A DNA stretch of 64,000 nt. Origin: Dictyophora rubrovolvata. Its lineage: Eukaryota > Basidiomycota > Agaricomycetes > Phallales > Phallaceae. The notes under the pieces were generated by a model. It worked only from the letters and a program-made list of their open reading frames with translations. It ran no database searches and was not told the origin of the DNA. The stretch is from positions 434,001-498,000 of the forward strand of contig CP114124.1 of the NCBI GenBank assembly GCA_029959195.1. Reading direction: 5' to 3'. Below are positions 1 to 12,723 of the stretch, one piece after another (positions within the stretch are counted from its first letter, which is position 1; each line of letters opens with the position of its first letter). Position numbers and translations under genes: made by a program.

Positions 1-217
1 CGAATTCGTCAAAAGCTTCGGTTCATAAATTTGTACTGTACAGTGGGTAGGTGTCAGCGATATAAATATATTTCGTTTCGTATTTAATAAGACGACTGTT
101 GATAATGGAGGATGACCTCCGGAGTAAAACGATCGTGATGCCATCACTATTACAACAACAATTGATTGATTGATTAAGAAGCAACCATGCATAAGCAAGT
201 AGAGAACAAATTTCTCG

Positions 218-952
218 TTACATTTCTATATTCACTAGTTCGTTCAAAGCTCTTATTACAGCATCGATACCGTGCAATACGCGAGCTCGGTCCGAATCAG
301 TTATCCTATGCAAAAACCGCTGAAATTTATCAGGATGGTAATGCAAAATGGCCTCTCGAAGCTTCTCTTTCCGAGACTTGCTTGGGTCTCGAAGGGGGTG
401 AAGAAGGAATTGTGTGATAGCATTTGCAGTGAGATCGTTCACCGAAATTCGGCTCTCATTAGAGCCTGAAGGAGAAATATATTCGTATTGTTTAAGAATA
501 GGCCAGGGTATGTCGTCAAAGGTGAAATGTATCTTCCTAAACATGAATTTCTTCATAGGTTTGACCGAGAGAAATAACCTATCCCAGGCTTTGTCATATT
601 CCTTCCAGGCCTCTGATAGTATCCACACTTCGTTCGTGCGCCTCGACTTTGAGTTTGTATAGGTCAAATCGGGTTTTGCGACTAAACGTCCCCCCAAACG
701 GACATACTCTAGCTCAGCTTTGAGCTCTTCGTCTTGGATCTTCCTCTGATGCTCGCGGTGAAGTCCTTCTAGATCTTGCCATTTTCTATTACGTTCTTCT
801 TCTATTGTAGACACTGACTCTGGGGTGCTGATGAGAGCGTTTGTGCTTGTGCCAGCTTCGTCCGGAGTTGAAGATCTGAAGACTTCGTCGCTGAATCCAT
901 AAGAAAAGGCTATAAACCCGGGTCGATATTCGGCAGCTTTTCCATTGTACAT
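218..952 (-). CDS. NFKBIL1 (IkB-like)-type protein with C-terminal J-like helix
   Basis: Single-exon reading frame of 244 residues if the Met at 952 is used. The C-terminal third carries the YHPDKF motif followed by a helix ending ALNEL, the pattern of the C-terminal region of NFKBIL1/IkBL proteins, in which a J-domain-like HPD tripeptide is kept. A charged helical stretch (around residues 55-75, rich in E, R, K, Q) precedes it. The frame is open further upstream to 1363, but that part is poorly protein-like and overlaps the first exons of the divergent gene, so I prefer 952; a Met at 1045 is an alternative. Family members are nuclear or mRNA-processing linked in animals; the fungal role is unknown. 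Identification rests on the C-terminus only. Confidence 0.6.
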   Translation of the reverse strand: MYNGKAAEYRPGFIAFSYGFSDEVFRSSTPDEAGTSTNALISTPESVSTIEEERNRKWQDLEGLHREHQRKIQDEELKAELEYVRLGGRLVAKPDLTYTNSKSRRTNEVWILSEAWKEYDKAWDRLFLSVKPMKKFMFRKIHFTFDDIPWPILKQYEYISPSGSNESRISVNDLTANAITQFLLHPLRDPSKSRKEKLREAILHYHPDKFQRFLHRITDSDRARVLHGIDAVIRALNELVNIEM

Positions 953-1148
953 CGATTTTATAAAAGCACTCCTACTTGGTGGGGAATTGGAAAGAGTACT
1001 TAAGAGAAACAATATACCACTATTATCTGAACTTTTGCTAAACATTCCGCTGATTTCCGAGAGAATTTCCCTGGGGATGAATCGGGTGATTACGTAAAGC
1101 GTGTTTCCTTTGCCGAACCAAGTATCTCTTCTCGAACTGCACTTGCGC
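953..1148. promoter_or_regulatory. Short shared promoter between two divergent genes
   Basis: About 200 bases separate the preferred start codons of the NFKBIL1-like gene (minus) and the vezatin-type gene (plus). No clear TATA box was seen. Its role as a bidirectional promoter is inferred from gene arrangement. Confidence 0.4.
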
Positions 1149-3764
1149 ATGGCGCAGGCATTGTTTGCTGACCATCCTATTGAAGAGTATCTCAGAGGTG
1201 AAATTCTTACTTGGTATTGACATTTCTCATATACTAACAAATAGATAGAATCGGGTGAACTTCCTGAATTGCTTCTGCCCGGAGGAATATATGACTTCGT
1301 AAAAGAGCTAGACGTAGAAGAATACGGAAAACCGATCGAGAATGTTCTCTTACGCTCCTTCATAAATTATCTTTTAAAGGTAACCAATACAAATATGTTT
1401 GATTACGTTGCTCAACCAAGCCCCTTTAGACTTCGGATACATTCTGTCATTATGTCTCTCTGGACAGGCCTTCGCAAAGTCAACAATTCGCAGAACGTTT
1501 TAAATACCTTATTATTTCTTCGTCTCTATTGTCAACTTCTCTTCCTTCAGCACACAGCGCATACCTCACAGAAACCACCCCTGGTCACTATCCACCCGTT
1601 TCACCATCACCATCGTCCCTTTCCTTGACATCAACGATCAATATTTTTATTCCCATTCCAACTCAGACGTTTACGTTCGTTATCTTATGTTCAATTCCTA
1701 TCTTTCTTGCTCTGGGCTACTACGCCGTCACTCTATTTGCCCTTCTTGTAGCTCGATTTTTGGCTGCAGAACAGGCTCCAAGAGAAGAATCATGGTCTTC
1801 AGTAAGTGTGTTTCATTCATGAAATGCTAGCTTTCTGATTACATTTTTAATAGACTTTGGAAACCCTGGAAGCTCTGGTTCAATCAAATAGCAATTGGGA
1901 AACTACAATTATTGAATCATTAAAGCTCCTGGAAAACGAAGAGTAAGGTCTATACATCATATCTAGTCTTAATGTCACTCATTTTTTCAGGCCCTCTACT
2001 TTATATTCCTCTGCCTCATCCCTTAGTGCTCTTCGCCAAACATTCCTTGAAACCATCCATGCAATTCAAACGCAATGCGACGACGTGCGGCATCTGTTGG
2101 CTGCCATATCTCTTCCGGAGGCGGCGGCTCAACTCACACCGATGTATGCTCCGCCGTCTCCCTCACGTCTCGAGCCTCAATTTGGATTTCCAATCCCCAA
2201 TCATCGCCCCTTGTCTTTGGTCGTCTCTTCTGATTTGTCGCTACCCGCTCCTCTGTCGGACTACAATCGTATGAGGACAAGTTCTCAACCGTCACATAGT
2301 AATAAACGTGCAACCTGGAGCGCACCATCTTACCCTTCTATTCGCCCAATAAATTCTCCAAAGCGGGTATCCGCCTTTCTCACAATGAATGGTTATCGGA
2401 TGGAACCTCCTATAATCAACTATTCCGCGTCGGCCCCGGCCACTCCCTCTCTGAACTCCAGAGATGATTTTCCCTTTTATTCAGAGGGGGAAGAACCATT
2501 TGGAGTGACTGCCCTCAATATCCACCGTAGAAGACGTATACCGTCGTTCAGCCCCCCCACTCGGAGTTCACTCACGGGCTTAGTAGGCTCCCGTTTCACC
2601 TCTCTCATGTCATCTTTATCCTGGGAAAAATCGGATCCTAAGGTTGCTATTCAAACCACTTTAGCCGCGAGACGATATACATGCTCTCATTTGCTTGCTC
2701 TGCGCTTTCCTGGTTTGGGTTCGGAAACACCCGCTTCCACGTTGGAACATCTCGACTCGTCGTCAGACGAAGGCTATTGGGAAGATGTCCGCAGTATCAT
2801 CTGTCTATTGACTAATGTTCTCCAAAATGCTACGAACAAACTGAATGATATACTAGAGCAGCAGCATCGCTCAAATTTGGCGGATGATAGCCATGTTGAA
2901 AAGGAAGACTTAGTTCCGTCTGTTCGGCCCATTACCCCCCGGTCAGGCTCCGAGTCTTTATCGTTCGCACCTATGCCAAATCAATTTTCCCGCTTCGCGG
3001 CCCATATCGATGCAATATCTAGTGCCCTAGAGGAGGCACGGTCCAATCTGCGACAATGCGTAGAATCACTCGCTGAAGGCAGTGAGGATTTGACTTCTGC
3101 ACCTGAAGAGGCTCTTCAGACCTCGACAACAAAATCTAGCGCCATACATTCGTATGAGGAACTCCGTCGAACATTAGGCCATGCCCTACGGGAATGCGAA
3201 CGAGGAAAGGAGCCACTTCGTAGTCTTTTAGGAGAAGAGCGAAAACCGACTGTCGATCAGGTAGCAGAAAACGAAGGCAGCTTAGCAAAGGTCGTCGAGA
3301 CTGAAATGGAACATCACGACGAACCACTTGGTTCGGATGACTCTGATAAGACATTGTACACTATTGGAGATCATTGTTCGGAGCCGACAGATGAAAACCA
3401 AAAAGTCGAAGATAACGACGCAACCAGTCGTCTACTTCATACGGAAGATATCCAGTACCTCCCACTTCCTGGCATTGAACAAGTATTTGAAGCAGACTCA
3501 GCGCCAATCAACTTCAATCGACCACGTTCCAAATTGACACGAGAAGAACGAGTAGCTCTTGTCAAAGCCCAACGAAAGGAAGGCATCAAAGATTATGTCA
3601 ACGTGCCAAATAAGCATTCTATGCGATTGGGCCCGGGAGATGAAGTAGTGGAAGAGTTGAAAGATGTGATATGGAAAGTCAGCGAGCAGCGGCGGCAAAT
3701 GAGTTTGTCGCATACGTCAATATCCACATTTCCTTCAAAGCCCAGTACATCGAACCCTAACTAG
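1149..3764 (+). CDS. Vezatin/Inp2-type myosin-binding membrane protein
   Basis: Five exons join cleanly: 1149-1197, 1249-1379, 1430-1801, 1854-1942 and 1991-3764, giving about 804 residues. The first intron has a textbook branch site (ctaac) and all donors fit GTRNGN. Two hydrophobic segments lie close together near residues 105-150, separated by a few residues, followed by a helical region and a long Ser/Pro-rich cytosolic part; a charged segment near the C-terminus starts LTREERVALVKAQR. The segment FKYLIISSSLLSTSLP just before the membrane hairpin and the overall order match fungal vezatin-domain proteins; yeast Inp2, the peroxisome receptor for myosin V, belongs to this family. A role in organelle-myosin attachment is inferred from family. 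Confidence 0.7.
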
Positions 3765-4195
3765 TAGTTTATAAAAGCGTTCTGTTATATCCTTTTGATC
3801 GAATCACTCGATATTGCGCCATAACAACAATTATTTATATTGTAAGAAGATTTTTCACAAGCCAATACAAAGCAGAAGCCAAAACAAAACACACATAGGA
3901 TGTAAAAAGGTAAACAAATCACAAGGAAAACCGAGATTATGAAAAACGAAGAGAAAAACTAAACTGTAGCAGAGGTACAAATATATGTCGAGTCCAAACA
4001 GGGCCTCAGAGCAGGGATCCTAGGTAGAAAGGTGTATACGGAGTGATAAGGAGGGCCATAAATATGGAATCGAAGGTAACAAGGATAAGGGCTAATCTTA
4101 GACAGAAAAGAAAGAAGTATGCAAAGGTTCGAGTAGACAAATCATTGGAGGAAGGGTTGTTGCTGGAAAGAAATAAAAATTTGAAAGAAAAAAAA

Positions 4196-7100
4196 TCAGT
4201 TGATCGGGTTCATATCAATCCACTGAGAGAAATCATTGGGATCAATTTCCAAGCCCTCGAGACCAAAATTGTCCTCCATAGTATCGAAGAATCCAGTAAA
4301 TATACTGTCTGCTAATGATGACGCGGATGTAGGTGGTGCAGACAATGATGGAGCAGGCGGCGCGGGACCATTGGTGGTAGCTGACGTCGAATTATTATTA
4401 GCATTATTTGCTTGAGCGTTACTGCCACTATCAGGGCCAGACGTTTGGGGTCTAGGGAGGGATCCAATTGCTGCTGTGGGAGGTGAGATACGATTGGACA
4501 ACAACGACGATGGCGAGGGGGCATTTGGGGGATTACTGGCACCAGTTGTACCAGAAGGAGCGGGAGTTAAGGAATTAACAGGAGCAGTCTGGGGATTTGA
4601 AGATGGGGTCGAACTCTGAGGAGCAGATGCGCCGGTACCAGCACTGCTACGAGACGCGGGTCGTATACTGGGAGACGGTCCAGTCTGGCCATCAATTCTA
4701 GCCGGAGAGGGCGCGGTCTGCTCTTTGATGGGTCCAGAATTGTTGTTCATGGTACCAGTAGGAGTAGGCTGTGCAGGTGGCGGCATCATTCCTGCAGACT
4801 TTGGCACATTAATGCTTTCTGGTCTATGCGCAGGCGATGGTGGTGGCATCATGCTCCCAGGCTTATTTTGCTGAGGCTGGGTGCGGTTGGCAGCAGCAGC
4901 TGTTTGGTCTGGCGTAACGCCTTGGTTGGTCATACCGCCCATTGATCCGGGCATTTTATGCATATGAGCTCCCGGAGTGACAGGGTGTCTAAATTGTCCT
5001 TGTTGTTGGGACATAACAATATTCTAGAATACAGAGTAAATACACTTGAGGTTAAGTGCTGAGAAAAGGTGATTTCTGTTTACCTGTGAGCCTGGCATTT
5101 GATGGATATGCTGATTCGCCAATGCGGGATTCATCGGCGCTATGCTTCCTGGCGGTATGGCGTGCCCCATATTAGGTGTCAAAGATCCCATGATATTCGA
5201 ATTGGGGACTGGAGTGGGGTGGCCAGGCATCGGTGGATTTCCCACTGGACCGGGTCGGAAACCAACACCATTGGCAAATTGAGTTGTTCCTGAACCAGGA
5301 TAAGAAGCACCCAGGTGGTTTGGAGGATGGCCGGAAGAAAAACCGCTCATTGAAGACATCTGAGACAATGGAGCAGCATTAGGATTCAAATCACCGCCAA
5401 TAGGTATGGGCTGTCTTATCCCCACTTGAGGGGACTGTCGTTGTCGTTTTCTGTCAGGCGGAGACTGATCTTTCGGTGTCATGTCAGCCTGACCCTGCCA
5501 TGAAAGTAAGAAAAACAATGAGTGTTCATAAGTCCGACGGCACTTACCTCGTCTCCCGGTGATGCACTTGTCCTTTTCTGTCCCCGTTGCGTTACCCCCG
5601 GACCTTGAGAATGTGGTGGCATTGACTGTTGTTGCCGAAGCTGAGAGGCGTGGGGCGGGCCCATCATCCCCCCCATCGGTTGCATTGGAGCCATCCCAGG
5701 CCTAAAAAATGTATATATGAACTTGTTGAGCTTCCGACAAAACAAGACAGTCAGTCACCTGCCAGGCCTGGAACCAGTAGCCAAGGTACCATTAAAATTC
5801 GACATAGTTCTTTTGAAAACTTCGTTCAAGCTAGTCTAAGAGAGAGGTCAATTCTTCAATATATTCGAACACGTATTGGGGTCCGGGTGTTACGTACTTT
5901 TTGTTCGTCCGTTAACTCGTTGATTTGGACGTCCGGAACGCCAGCCTCCTGTTTCATGGAAGCTAAGAAAACCGGAGGGATTCTCGCTAAGTCCTGTTCG
6001 AGTTGTTGCAACTCTGGGTTATTGAACGATTGTGAGGTTCCCGGTCTAGAGGGTTGTTGGGAAGTCGGATGCTGCGGATGAGAGGGAATCATTGGCTGTT
6101 GGGGGGGTCGCGAACCTTGCATCACCATCGGAAATCGTCGGTTCATGTCATCGCTCATCGAATGTCCGGGGGATGTAGATTCATTGTGTACCATTAAAGG
6201 ACTACGATGGCTTACCATAGTGGTTGCCGGGGTGTTCGAGCGACTACCCGCAGAGCTTTGAGGGGCTGGGGGAACGCTAGGATTGACTAGAGGCTGTTGA
6301 AATCCTTGTGTGGGTGTCTGGACGGGGCCCCTAGGCGAAGTGTTATTTGCAGGCTGGCCTCCTTGAGATGGAGGACCTCGCATGATCTGAGCGTGCTGGC
6401 TTAAATGAGACGCGTTCTGTGAAATCCCTGGTGGGACCATGCTCATTTGCGGCGGGCCCATTTGGGGATGAGGAGAGACGCCAGGCGGATGAGCAGGGGT
6501 TATAGTTGGCGACTGAAATTGGCCGGGACCGTGAGGTCGAGTAATTTGTCGCTGACCAGGTTGTAAGTGCGGTATAGCGTTAGGATGAGAAGGAGGAGGA
6601 AGGGACTGTTGTGGAGGGGGAGGGCGGGTTGACTGTTGCTGAGATGGAGGTCTCTGAGAGGGCTGACCCATAGTATTACTCGAATCTACAATGCCATTCA
6701 TTTGTGACGGACCCGGTTGGGTTTGCTGATGTTGTTGTGGTGGCTGAGGGCCACCTGGTATGCCAGACATGGGATATGGCGTGCCCTGGGCCGCAATTGG
6801 AGGCTGAGACTGCCCAACAGGAGGTATAGGCACGCCGTTGAGTAAAGGACCCGGGGGTCGCATTGGGTTGGGAGGCATACCGCCTCTGTGCATCATGCGA
6901 GGTTGACCAGGTAAACCCAAATGACTTAGACGTGATGGATCGGTAGCTCTATTACGATCCGCCTGGTTTTGCATCCACTATTTCCGAGAATGAGTAAAAA
7001 CAGTTGAAAAAAAGATCGAGGAGTATTACTTACCTGGATATAAAGCAGGACATTCTCTGGACCCTGTTGAGTCGTTTTTGCAGAGAAGAAAACCCAAAAT

Positions 7101-7461
7101 ACATTCCACCACCTATTGAAAGATACAGCGGCCATCGAAGAAAATACAAAACAGCACACACTCAAACAAAAAACCCTGACGGGCATTAATGGGAGGACAT
7201 GGGTCATTGGCGATATCTGCTTCTATAACCAGTTCCTTTGCAGCTTTGTGAAAACCTCGTTTGATGAAATAGTCGTGAATATACACATTGAACCTGTAAT
7301 CACATTGCCAAAATCTGTGTGGGATAAATGGAAAAAGGGACGTACATTCGATCGCCTTCCCATGAAATCGGAGGTGGCTGGGAGTGGTTTGGAGAGGGAC
7401 CAGACTGGCCATTTGCAGGTGGATGGGGAGGGTTTTGAGGAGGCGGCTGAACCTGAGCCAT
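4196..7461 (-). CDS. LisH-domain, Pro/Gln-rich transcriptional cofactor (SSDP/Flo8/Som1-like)
   Basis: Eight exons join in frame: 7461-7346, 7293-7162, 7112-7034, 6977-5898, 5835-5759, 5701-5548, 5494-5084 and 5023-4196 (about 958 residues). After a Pro-rich start, residues 40-85 form a LisH motif with the core YIHDYFIKRGFHKAAKEL, followed by LFEWWNVFWVFF, the block that follows LisH in single-stranded-DNA-binding-protein (SSDP) and Flo8/Som1-type regulators. The remaining 850 residues are low complexity, rich in P, Q, G, S, N and M, and end with a conserved-looking acidic tail (GLEIDPNDFSQWID). Such proteins act in the nucleus as scaffolds for LIM-domain or Flo8-type complexes controlling development and adhesion. 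The exact orthology (Flo8 versus SSDP) cannot be settled by eye. Confidence 0.75.
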
Positions 7462-8019
7462 TGCTCACGAAAAGAAAAAAGTGCGAGAGGAGATATTAGT
7501 AGGGGCGGTGTGCGTCGCTGCTGTGTTGTGTGTTGTGTTGTGTGCTAGCGCCTGCTGATAGGGATCGGATTAGTGGAGTAAGGCGAGGGCGCCTAAAAGG
7601 AAGGGCTGGCAGTGAACGATGCGTCAACGCTGGGGCGGACAACGAGGAAAACAGTGTCGTCGACGTAGGAGATGGTGGTGATAATGCAGGAAGAGGAGGA
7701 CGAGGACGAGGGACGGGGAAAAGGGAGGGTTGCACGCTGGATCTTGGCGGGTGAGTGCACGAATTATTCAAACTCCGATTGCCATGCTAAAGAGTCATTA
7801 ATCAAAAAAAAAATAATAAAAAATGAATTCTCTTGTCAAAAATACTTCGCCCTCTTGCACTCCTCACAACAGCTGCCTTAGTTTTGAAGAAACCAGCCCA
7901 GTTTTTCAAGAGCTGTCCGTGGTTTCTATTCCGGCTTTCCGCCCCACAAAGACCGGAACCAAAAGTACAACCTATTTGAACTGCTTATGTAGTTCTGGTT
8001 ATCGAAGCGCGTGCTTGGC
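7462..8019. other. Intergenic: promoter side of the LisH gene and 5' flank of tRNA-Trp
   Basis: Read on the minus strand, about 7500-7770 is strongly pyrimidine-rich with repeated CCNC and CTC runs, a composition common in fungal core promoters and 5' leaders. Read on the plus strand the same stretch is purine-rich. The short frames here are composition artefacts. Confidence 0.4.
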
Positions 8020-8101
8020 GACCCCATAGCTCAGTGGTAGAGCGTGAGATTCCAGTTGTCGGAACATCCTCAAGGTCATCCGTTCAATCCGGGTTGGGGT
8101 C
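8020..8101 (+). tRNA. tRNA-Trp (anticodon CCA) with a short intron
   Basis: The 7-bp acceptor stem GACCCCA/TGGGGTC is perfect. The D arm (GCTC, loop AGTGGTA, GAGC) and T arm (ATCCG, loop TTCAATC, CGGGT) fold correctly and provide A and B boxes. After 27-31 TGAGA the loop reads TTCCAG, placing CCA at positions 34-36. About 11 extra bases follow position 37, before CCTCA of the 3' half of the anticodon stem; GGAA in the insert can pair with TTCC of the loop, as expected of a spliceable pre-tRNA intron. One A.C mismatch closes the anticodon stem. Confidence 0.88.
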
Positions 8102-8102
8102 A

Positions 8103-8110
8103 TTTTTTTT
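8103..8110 (+). terminator. RNA polymerase III terminator of tRNA-Trp
   Basis: A run of eight T starts two bases after the tRNA 3' end, the usual Pol III stop. Confidence 0.85.
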
Positions 8111-8945
8111 CCAAGCTCTTTCTTCGCTATGCAGTACTCACAGCCCGTGCCTGCTCCAGTGTTGAATGCTTCCCGTTGCTCGTAATACGTTTCAACAATG
8201 CGTTACTCAAAGTCCAATACCTCTCCAGGCCACTGTCGCCGGCATCAGTCAATACTAGGCTGCATTCACGTACAAAACTTAATACATATTCATATACCGT
8301 CGGGAGCCCGAAACAGTCAGCACCCTCAGATATCGACTCACTTTCTATTCTATCTGCTACTAGCACTATAGTGAATCTTGCAAAGAGATTTTCATCAATT
8401 TGACGAAACGTGTTGGCGTGCACCAAAAATGGCAATGGCGTAACGGTCCTTAGTAGAGCTGGTCCAGGACCATAACTTTGATCTCTTGTCTTAGAATATG
8501 TATATAGATCATTAACTGACCTCTCGTTATCATTGGTATTGACATAGTATAGTATACATACACTTGTATTGTGTCTAGCCATCTCGCCTTTATCATGAGG
8601 GGTTTCATATTGGCTTTTTTCTTCGTGGGTCTAATTTTTCATTCACAAGCCTTCTGGATTTCAATTTTCCATATGAGATGGAAGGCGTCCGTATTACAAG
8701 CAATATAGATGGGTCTGAATTTTATCCATTCGTTCTCGAGTTTGTATGCAATATAATGTCAACCTGTTCTTGCTAGTTGCGTTATTACTGGGAGAAGCAA
8801 ATAGCTGGGCCTTACTATGTGCATATCAAGTCCCTTTGAACGCTAAAATATAAGAAGTTGGGCGTTGTGGAAAGCTAGTATTCTCTATTTTTATGCATTA
8901 CTAGCAAAAATAAAAATTTATTTTCAAATGTAAATTACATGTTTC
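8111..8945. other. Intergenic, no supported gene
   Basis: Overlapping open frames of 119 and 151 residues lie on opposite strands here, but neither shows a recognisable domain, intron pattern or family motif. The right end is the 3' flank of the dipeptidyl aminopeptidase gene. Confidence 0.4.
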
Positions 8946-11900
8946 TTATGTTCGATAGACAATTGGCTTCACATTTGAATTCTTTCCCCAGTGCTCAACA
9001 AGAAAATCTGTCAAGAACTGATACAATTCGCGGTTGGCGCCGCGTGTGTAAATCGAGTGATCGCTAGGTGTTAAAATCATTAAGAAAACTTGTAATGTAA
9101 TTATAACAGACACACATACCTATCCGTATAAATCCTGAGACTATAATCGCGTATTTTTGAGGCGGTGAACATATCAATCAGGTGAGCGGTATTAGCAAAA
9201 TGAACTATGTTGCAGTCAGAACTCATAGTAGAAGCAAAAAAACCGTGCCAATCACCATTATCGTCTCCGGTCCCATGCGCCAATAAATAATTTATTCGTG
9301 AAAAAGGCCTGACATCCGAAATAGATGCGTTCACATATCCTCCTGGGTTTTCCTGGGGCAAACCCATATATCTTTCGGTATAGATGGAATCTAAACTTAA
9401 ACATAAGTACAAACGGGCTATAGATATGATTATTTTACCAACCGTATAAACGCCAACTTGTCACGGGCTGGAGTACAGGCATAGTGATACATTGAGAAAG
9501 CTAAGTTATGACGACTCACGGCAACTGACATGGCCAAGCTATGGACTTCAGCACCCGCTTCAGCAACCTTCGCAGCCATGAATCCCCCGTAGGACTATCG
9601 AACAATGTGTTTTCAAAATCGTCATAGAGTAAATTTTCCCTTACCCATCCCCAAATACCAATCTTAGAGGCGTCGACGTAAGGCTTTGACGCCCATAATC
9701 TAAATGACGATTAGAACAGGACACTCCGAAGTTGAGCGATAATGAATCACCTGGCTGCGTGTATTTGATCTTTTGTCTCAAAATAACCCAAGTTCCCTCT
9801 CACCGGACTGCGTAATTTCCTCCCTTTGAATCCGGTTCCTCTTCCATCTACAACTACGACAATATACCGCAAAGTGCAAGCGAGATAATTATGCCAGTCT
9901 CTACTGAATTTCTTTTCTACAGTCTGTGAACCAGGCCCGCCATATCTTAAAAAGAATGTTAACGTGAATCACAAGTGTGATCGAATGAGCACGCCCTTAC
10001 ACTCGGAATAACACAGGATACTTTGTGTTACCAGATTCATCCATGTTCGGGGGACGAATTTCAACGGCGTTCATTTCTGATTGTCAGAAGCAATATAAGA
10101 TAATTTAGTTTCGTTATAAAGTTTCTGACATTACCATATCCTTCATTCTCGATAGTGGAATAAACGAACGTCGCCTGGTAAAATTCTTTCACTGTATTAG
10201 CCAGCCTCGAATTATTCGTTAGAACAATGGGATGTTCTAAACCTCGTTGAATATTTCCATCAACGAACGCCTTAGGGGGTACACGCACCAGCATCGTCGA
10301 CATTGATCAATTTTTGCCAAGGAATATCCGGACCGTCGTAGCTCAGGAGATAATATCCGCAAAGGGGAGAGAATGAAGCACCGTAATAAGCGCCTTTTTC
10401 AACGATCGAAACCGGCGCAAAAGCGGTAGTTGTAAGCTGACTTGCTTGTGGAATAATGATATAGTACGGATCTCGGCCTGTTCCGGGCTGAGTAGCAGAT
10501 AAGTAATATCTAATTGGGGAAATTGAGGAGCTGACGGGTGTTTGTTAGAAACAAACTTACACCCTTCTTCTAATCGCATCTATACCAAGGATATCAACGA
10601 CCTCATCTTGACCTGAGGTAAGCCAAATAGGGTCAGATTGGCCAGCAGAGCTAAATAGTGCAAGTTGATTATACCCCTCTTTCGAGGGGATAATGTCAAG
10701 GTATGCCCCCTCGCTTAGACCAAATACTTCTGGAAGTAGGTGAACGTTTTGCGACTGGTAATATATGAGGTTTGTGAGAAATTCGAAATCCATTCTAGCT
10801 ACTTCCTTACGGAGTCAATCCAGCCATCATCGTTTTGTTCTCCAGCTTTACCAAGTTGGCGTACTATGGTGCCACGAACTTCCATCCCTGTCTGCTGGGT
10901 ATTTAGATCGCATAATATCACACTGCCTTGATCAGCCGCCCGGTTGACTTCTCTGACAAGCAATATAGCGTTTGCCACCCAAACTACTTCTTGAATTATA
11001 CTGTCGGTCAAATCTTGTCGATTATCCCATTCGACTTCTTTAACGAATTCACTGGGAGGAGAGATCGGAGCAGAAAGCTGATTTTGATAACTGTCCAAAT
11101 CGAATATATGAAGTGTAACAAGAGGGTTAGAATATCCGGGTTTGGGGTATTTCATCGTCACGAAATTCGTGTAAGGGTATACGGCATTTGCGTTGTTACT
11201 GGGATTGTAGATAGGAAAGGTGTAATCGTTTACTTGAGTTTCATCTGATCGAAGGAATGCAATCCGGCGTGAATCCAGGCTCCACCACAGAGCGTAATCG
11301 TTAGAGAAAACTTCCTCCTCGTAGACCCAGTCAGGAACGCCGAAAAATAACGATGAATTGCCTTGAGAAGTCACATGAATGGAAGCAATATTCATCCTTT
11401 TGTAGAATGTAGAACAAAAACTAATTATCAGGCCGAAATAAGAGAGGAATAAACGTACTCTGCAGAGGGTAAGACATAGAGGTCGTTATCAAGAACATAC
11501 GCCAGTGCATTCCCAGTAGGGGACCAAGTTGCATAGGCGATACGAGCGGGATTTGATGGAGGTGCAATGGGGTAGGTGACATGATCGTGAAGTCTATGAA
11601 TATAATAATTTCCATGACTAGACCAGCGCCATTGCTAAAGGCAATAAATTAAAACAACAGGAACATTCCGCGAAGTCGTGACATACCTTTCGATAATCAG
11701 TTTTAATCAACACGTACTGCATGTCAGGGGAAAGCTTCCATTGCGACCAGGACAGAATTCTATTGTCCTAGAAAGGGAATTGACGGAACCATGTAAACCT
11801 AGGCGATATAATTATGGTGAAATAGGTGATCCTCGACTCACGTATCGGACATCGCTATATTTCAACAGGTCTGTGGTGGTATTTTGCTTGATATTCACTA

Positions 11901-12519
11901 GCTTTATGGTGCCATAGTCACTTGTGGAATATACACCGTCGCCGGCTGATTCGTTCACAATTCAATACACGCACGGAAAGAATAAAACCTGACTGGATAA
12001 TCGCTTGTTAAACATACCTTCAGACACCCAATTTAAAGTTCTTTTTTCCATTGCGAAGGTGCCATCATAAATATTATCCAGTGCAATATGCCGTAATCCT
12101 GACCGTTGAACGGAGTTATCCGTGGAAAAGAAGAGTGGGAAGAGCGCAATGATCACCGCGAGGGAAACTAACCCAGAGATGCATAATATCAAATAACGCA
12201 AATATCGCTTTATCCCCAAACAAAGAGACTTGTAATGAGCCGTTGAAGAATAAAAATGATTTATCAAATATCTAACCTTGTCTCGCTTGCTTGTCGAGCC
12301 CCTATGTTTTATGTTATGTTCAATACCAGAATCTGACGTCAAATCTTTATCAAGAAGCGTTTCTTCATCGCCATCTACGGAACTCGGTGGAGAAAAGGGG
12401 CCGTCATTGTAATATGTTGGTGGACGAATGAAGACGACACTGTTCTCTGGGATTCGAGCACTGACGACATTATCATGTATATAGCTGTCTTCGTCTTGTG
12501 TAAGGGCTTGATAGGACAT
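8946..12519 (-). CDS. Type II membrane dipeptidyl aminopeptidase (DPP IV/Ste13/Dap2 family)
   Basis: A multi-exon gene (about a dozen introns) for a serine peptidase that removes X-Pro or X-Ala dipeptides in the vacuole or Golgi. The first exon encodes a cytosolic tail and one membrane span ([20 protein letters not shown]). The beta-propeller region follows, then the alpha/beta-hydrolase domain: the nucleophile sits in [13 protein letters not shown], split by an intron exactly before the Ser codon (about 9590); the Asp lies in HGTGDDN, split by an intron at about 9270; the His lies in [10 protein letters not shown] near the end. All three catalytic residues are kept. An apparent frame break near 10.27 kb resolves as an ordinary GT-AG intron joining [10 protein letters not shown] to [11 protein letters not shown] Met five codons upstream (12534) is an alternative start. 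Diverges from SYS1. Confidence 0.88.
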
Positions 12520-12723
12520 TATGAGCAAGCTCAATGTCTCCCAACAGCAGTTACGAGGGCTTAATTATATGCGACGAGTGAGCAGGTACTTGATGTTCAC
12601 GTTTAATTGTAGGTTTGCTCCAAGTTTGCTCCGTCGGCGGCGAGTTCGAAGATTACAAACTCCGCGGGCGCCAAACTATAGACTTTGTTCAAGTTAAAGC
12701 TACTTCGTTGTTGCCTTCATGTC
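12520..12723. promoter_or_regulatory. Divergent promoter of the dipeptidyl aminopeptidase and SYS1 genes
   Basis: About 200 bases lie between the two start codons, so both promoters must fit or be shared here. No unambiguous motif was identified. Confidence 0.4.

Noticed and set aside
8127-8582. 151-residue minus-strand frame next to tRNA-Trp
   Set aside because: Overlaps another long frame on the plus strand, has no recognisable domain or intron pattern, and its composition is not clearly coding.
10270-10305. Apparent frameshift or 31-base micro-intron in the dipeptidyl aminopeptidase gene
   Set aside because: A normal 53-base GT-AG intron ending in gtttag restores the frame and joins two conserved blocks.
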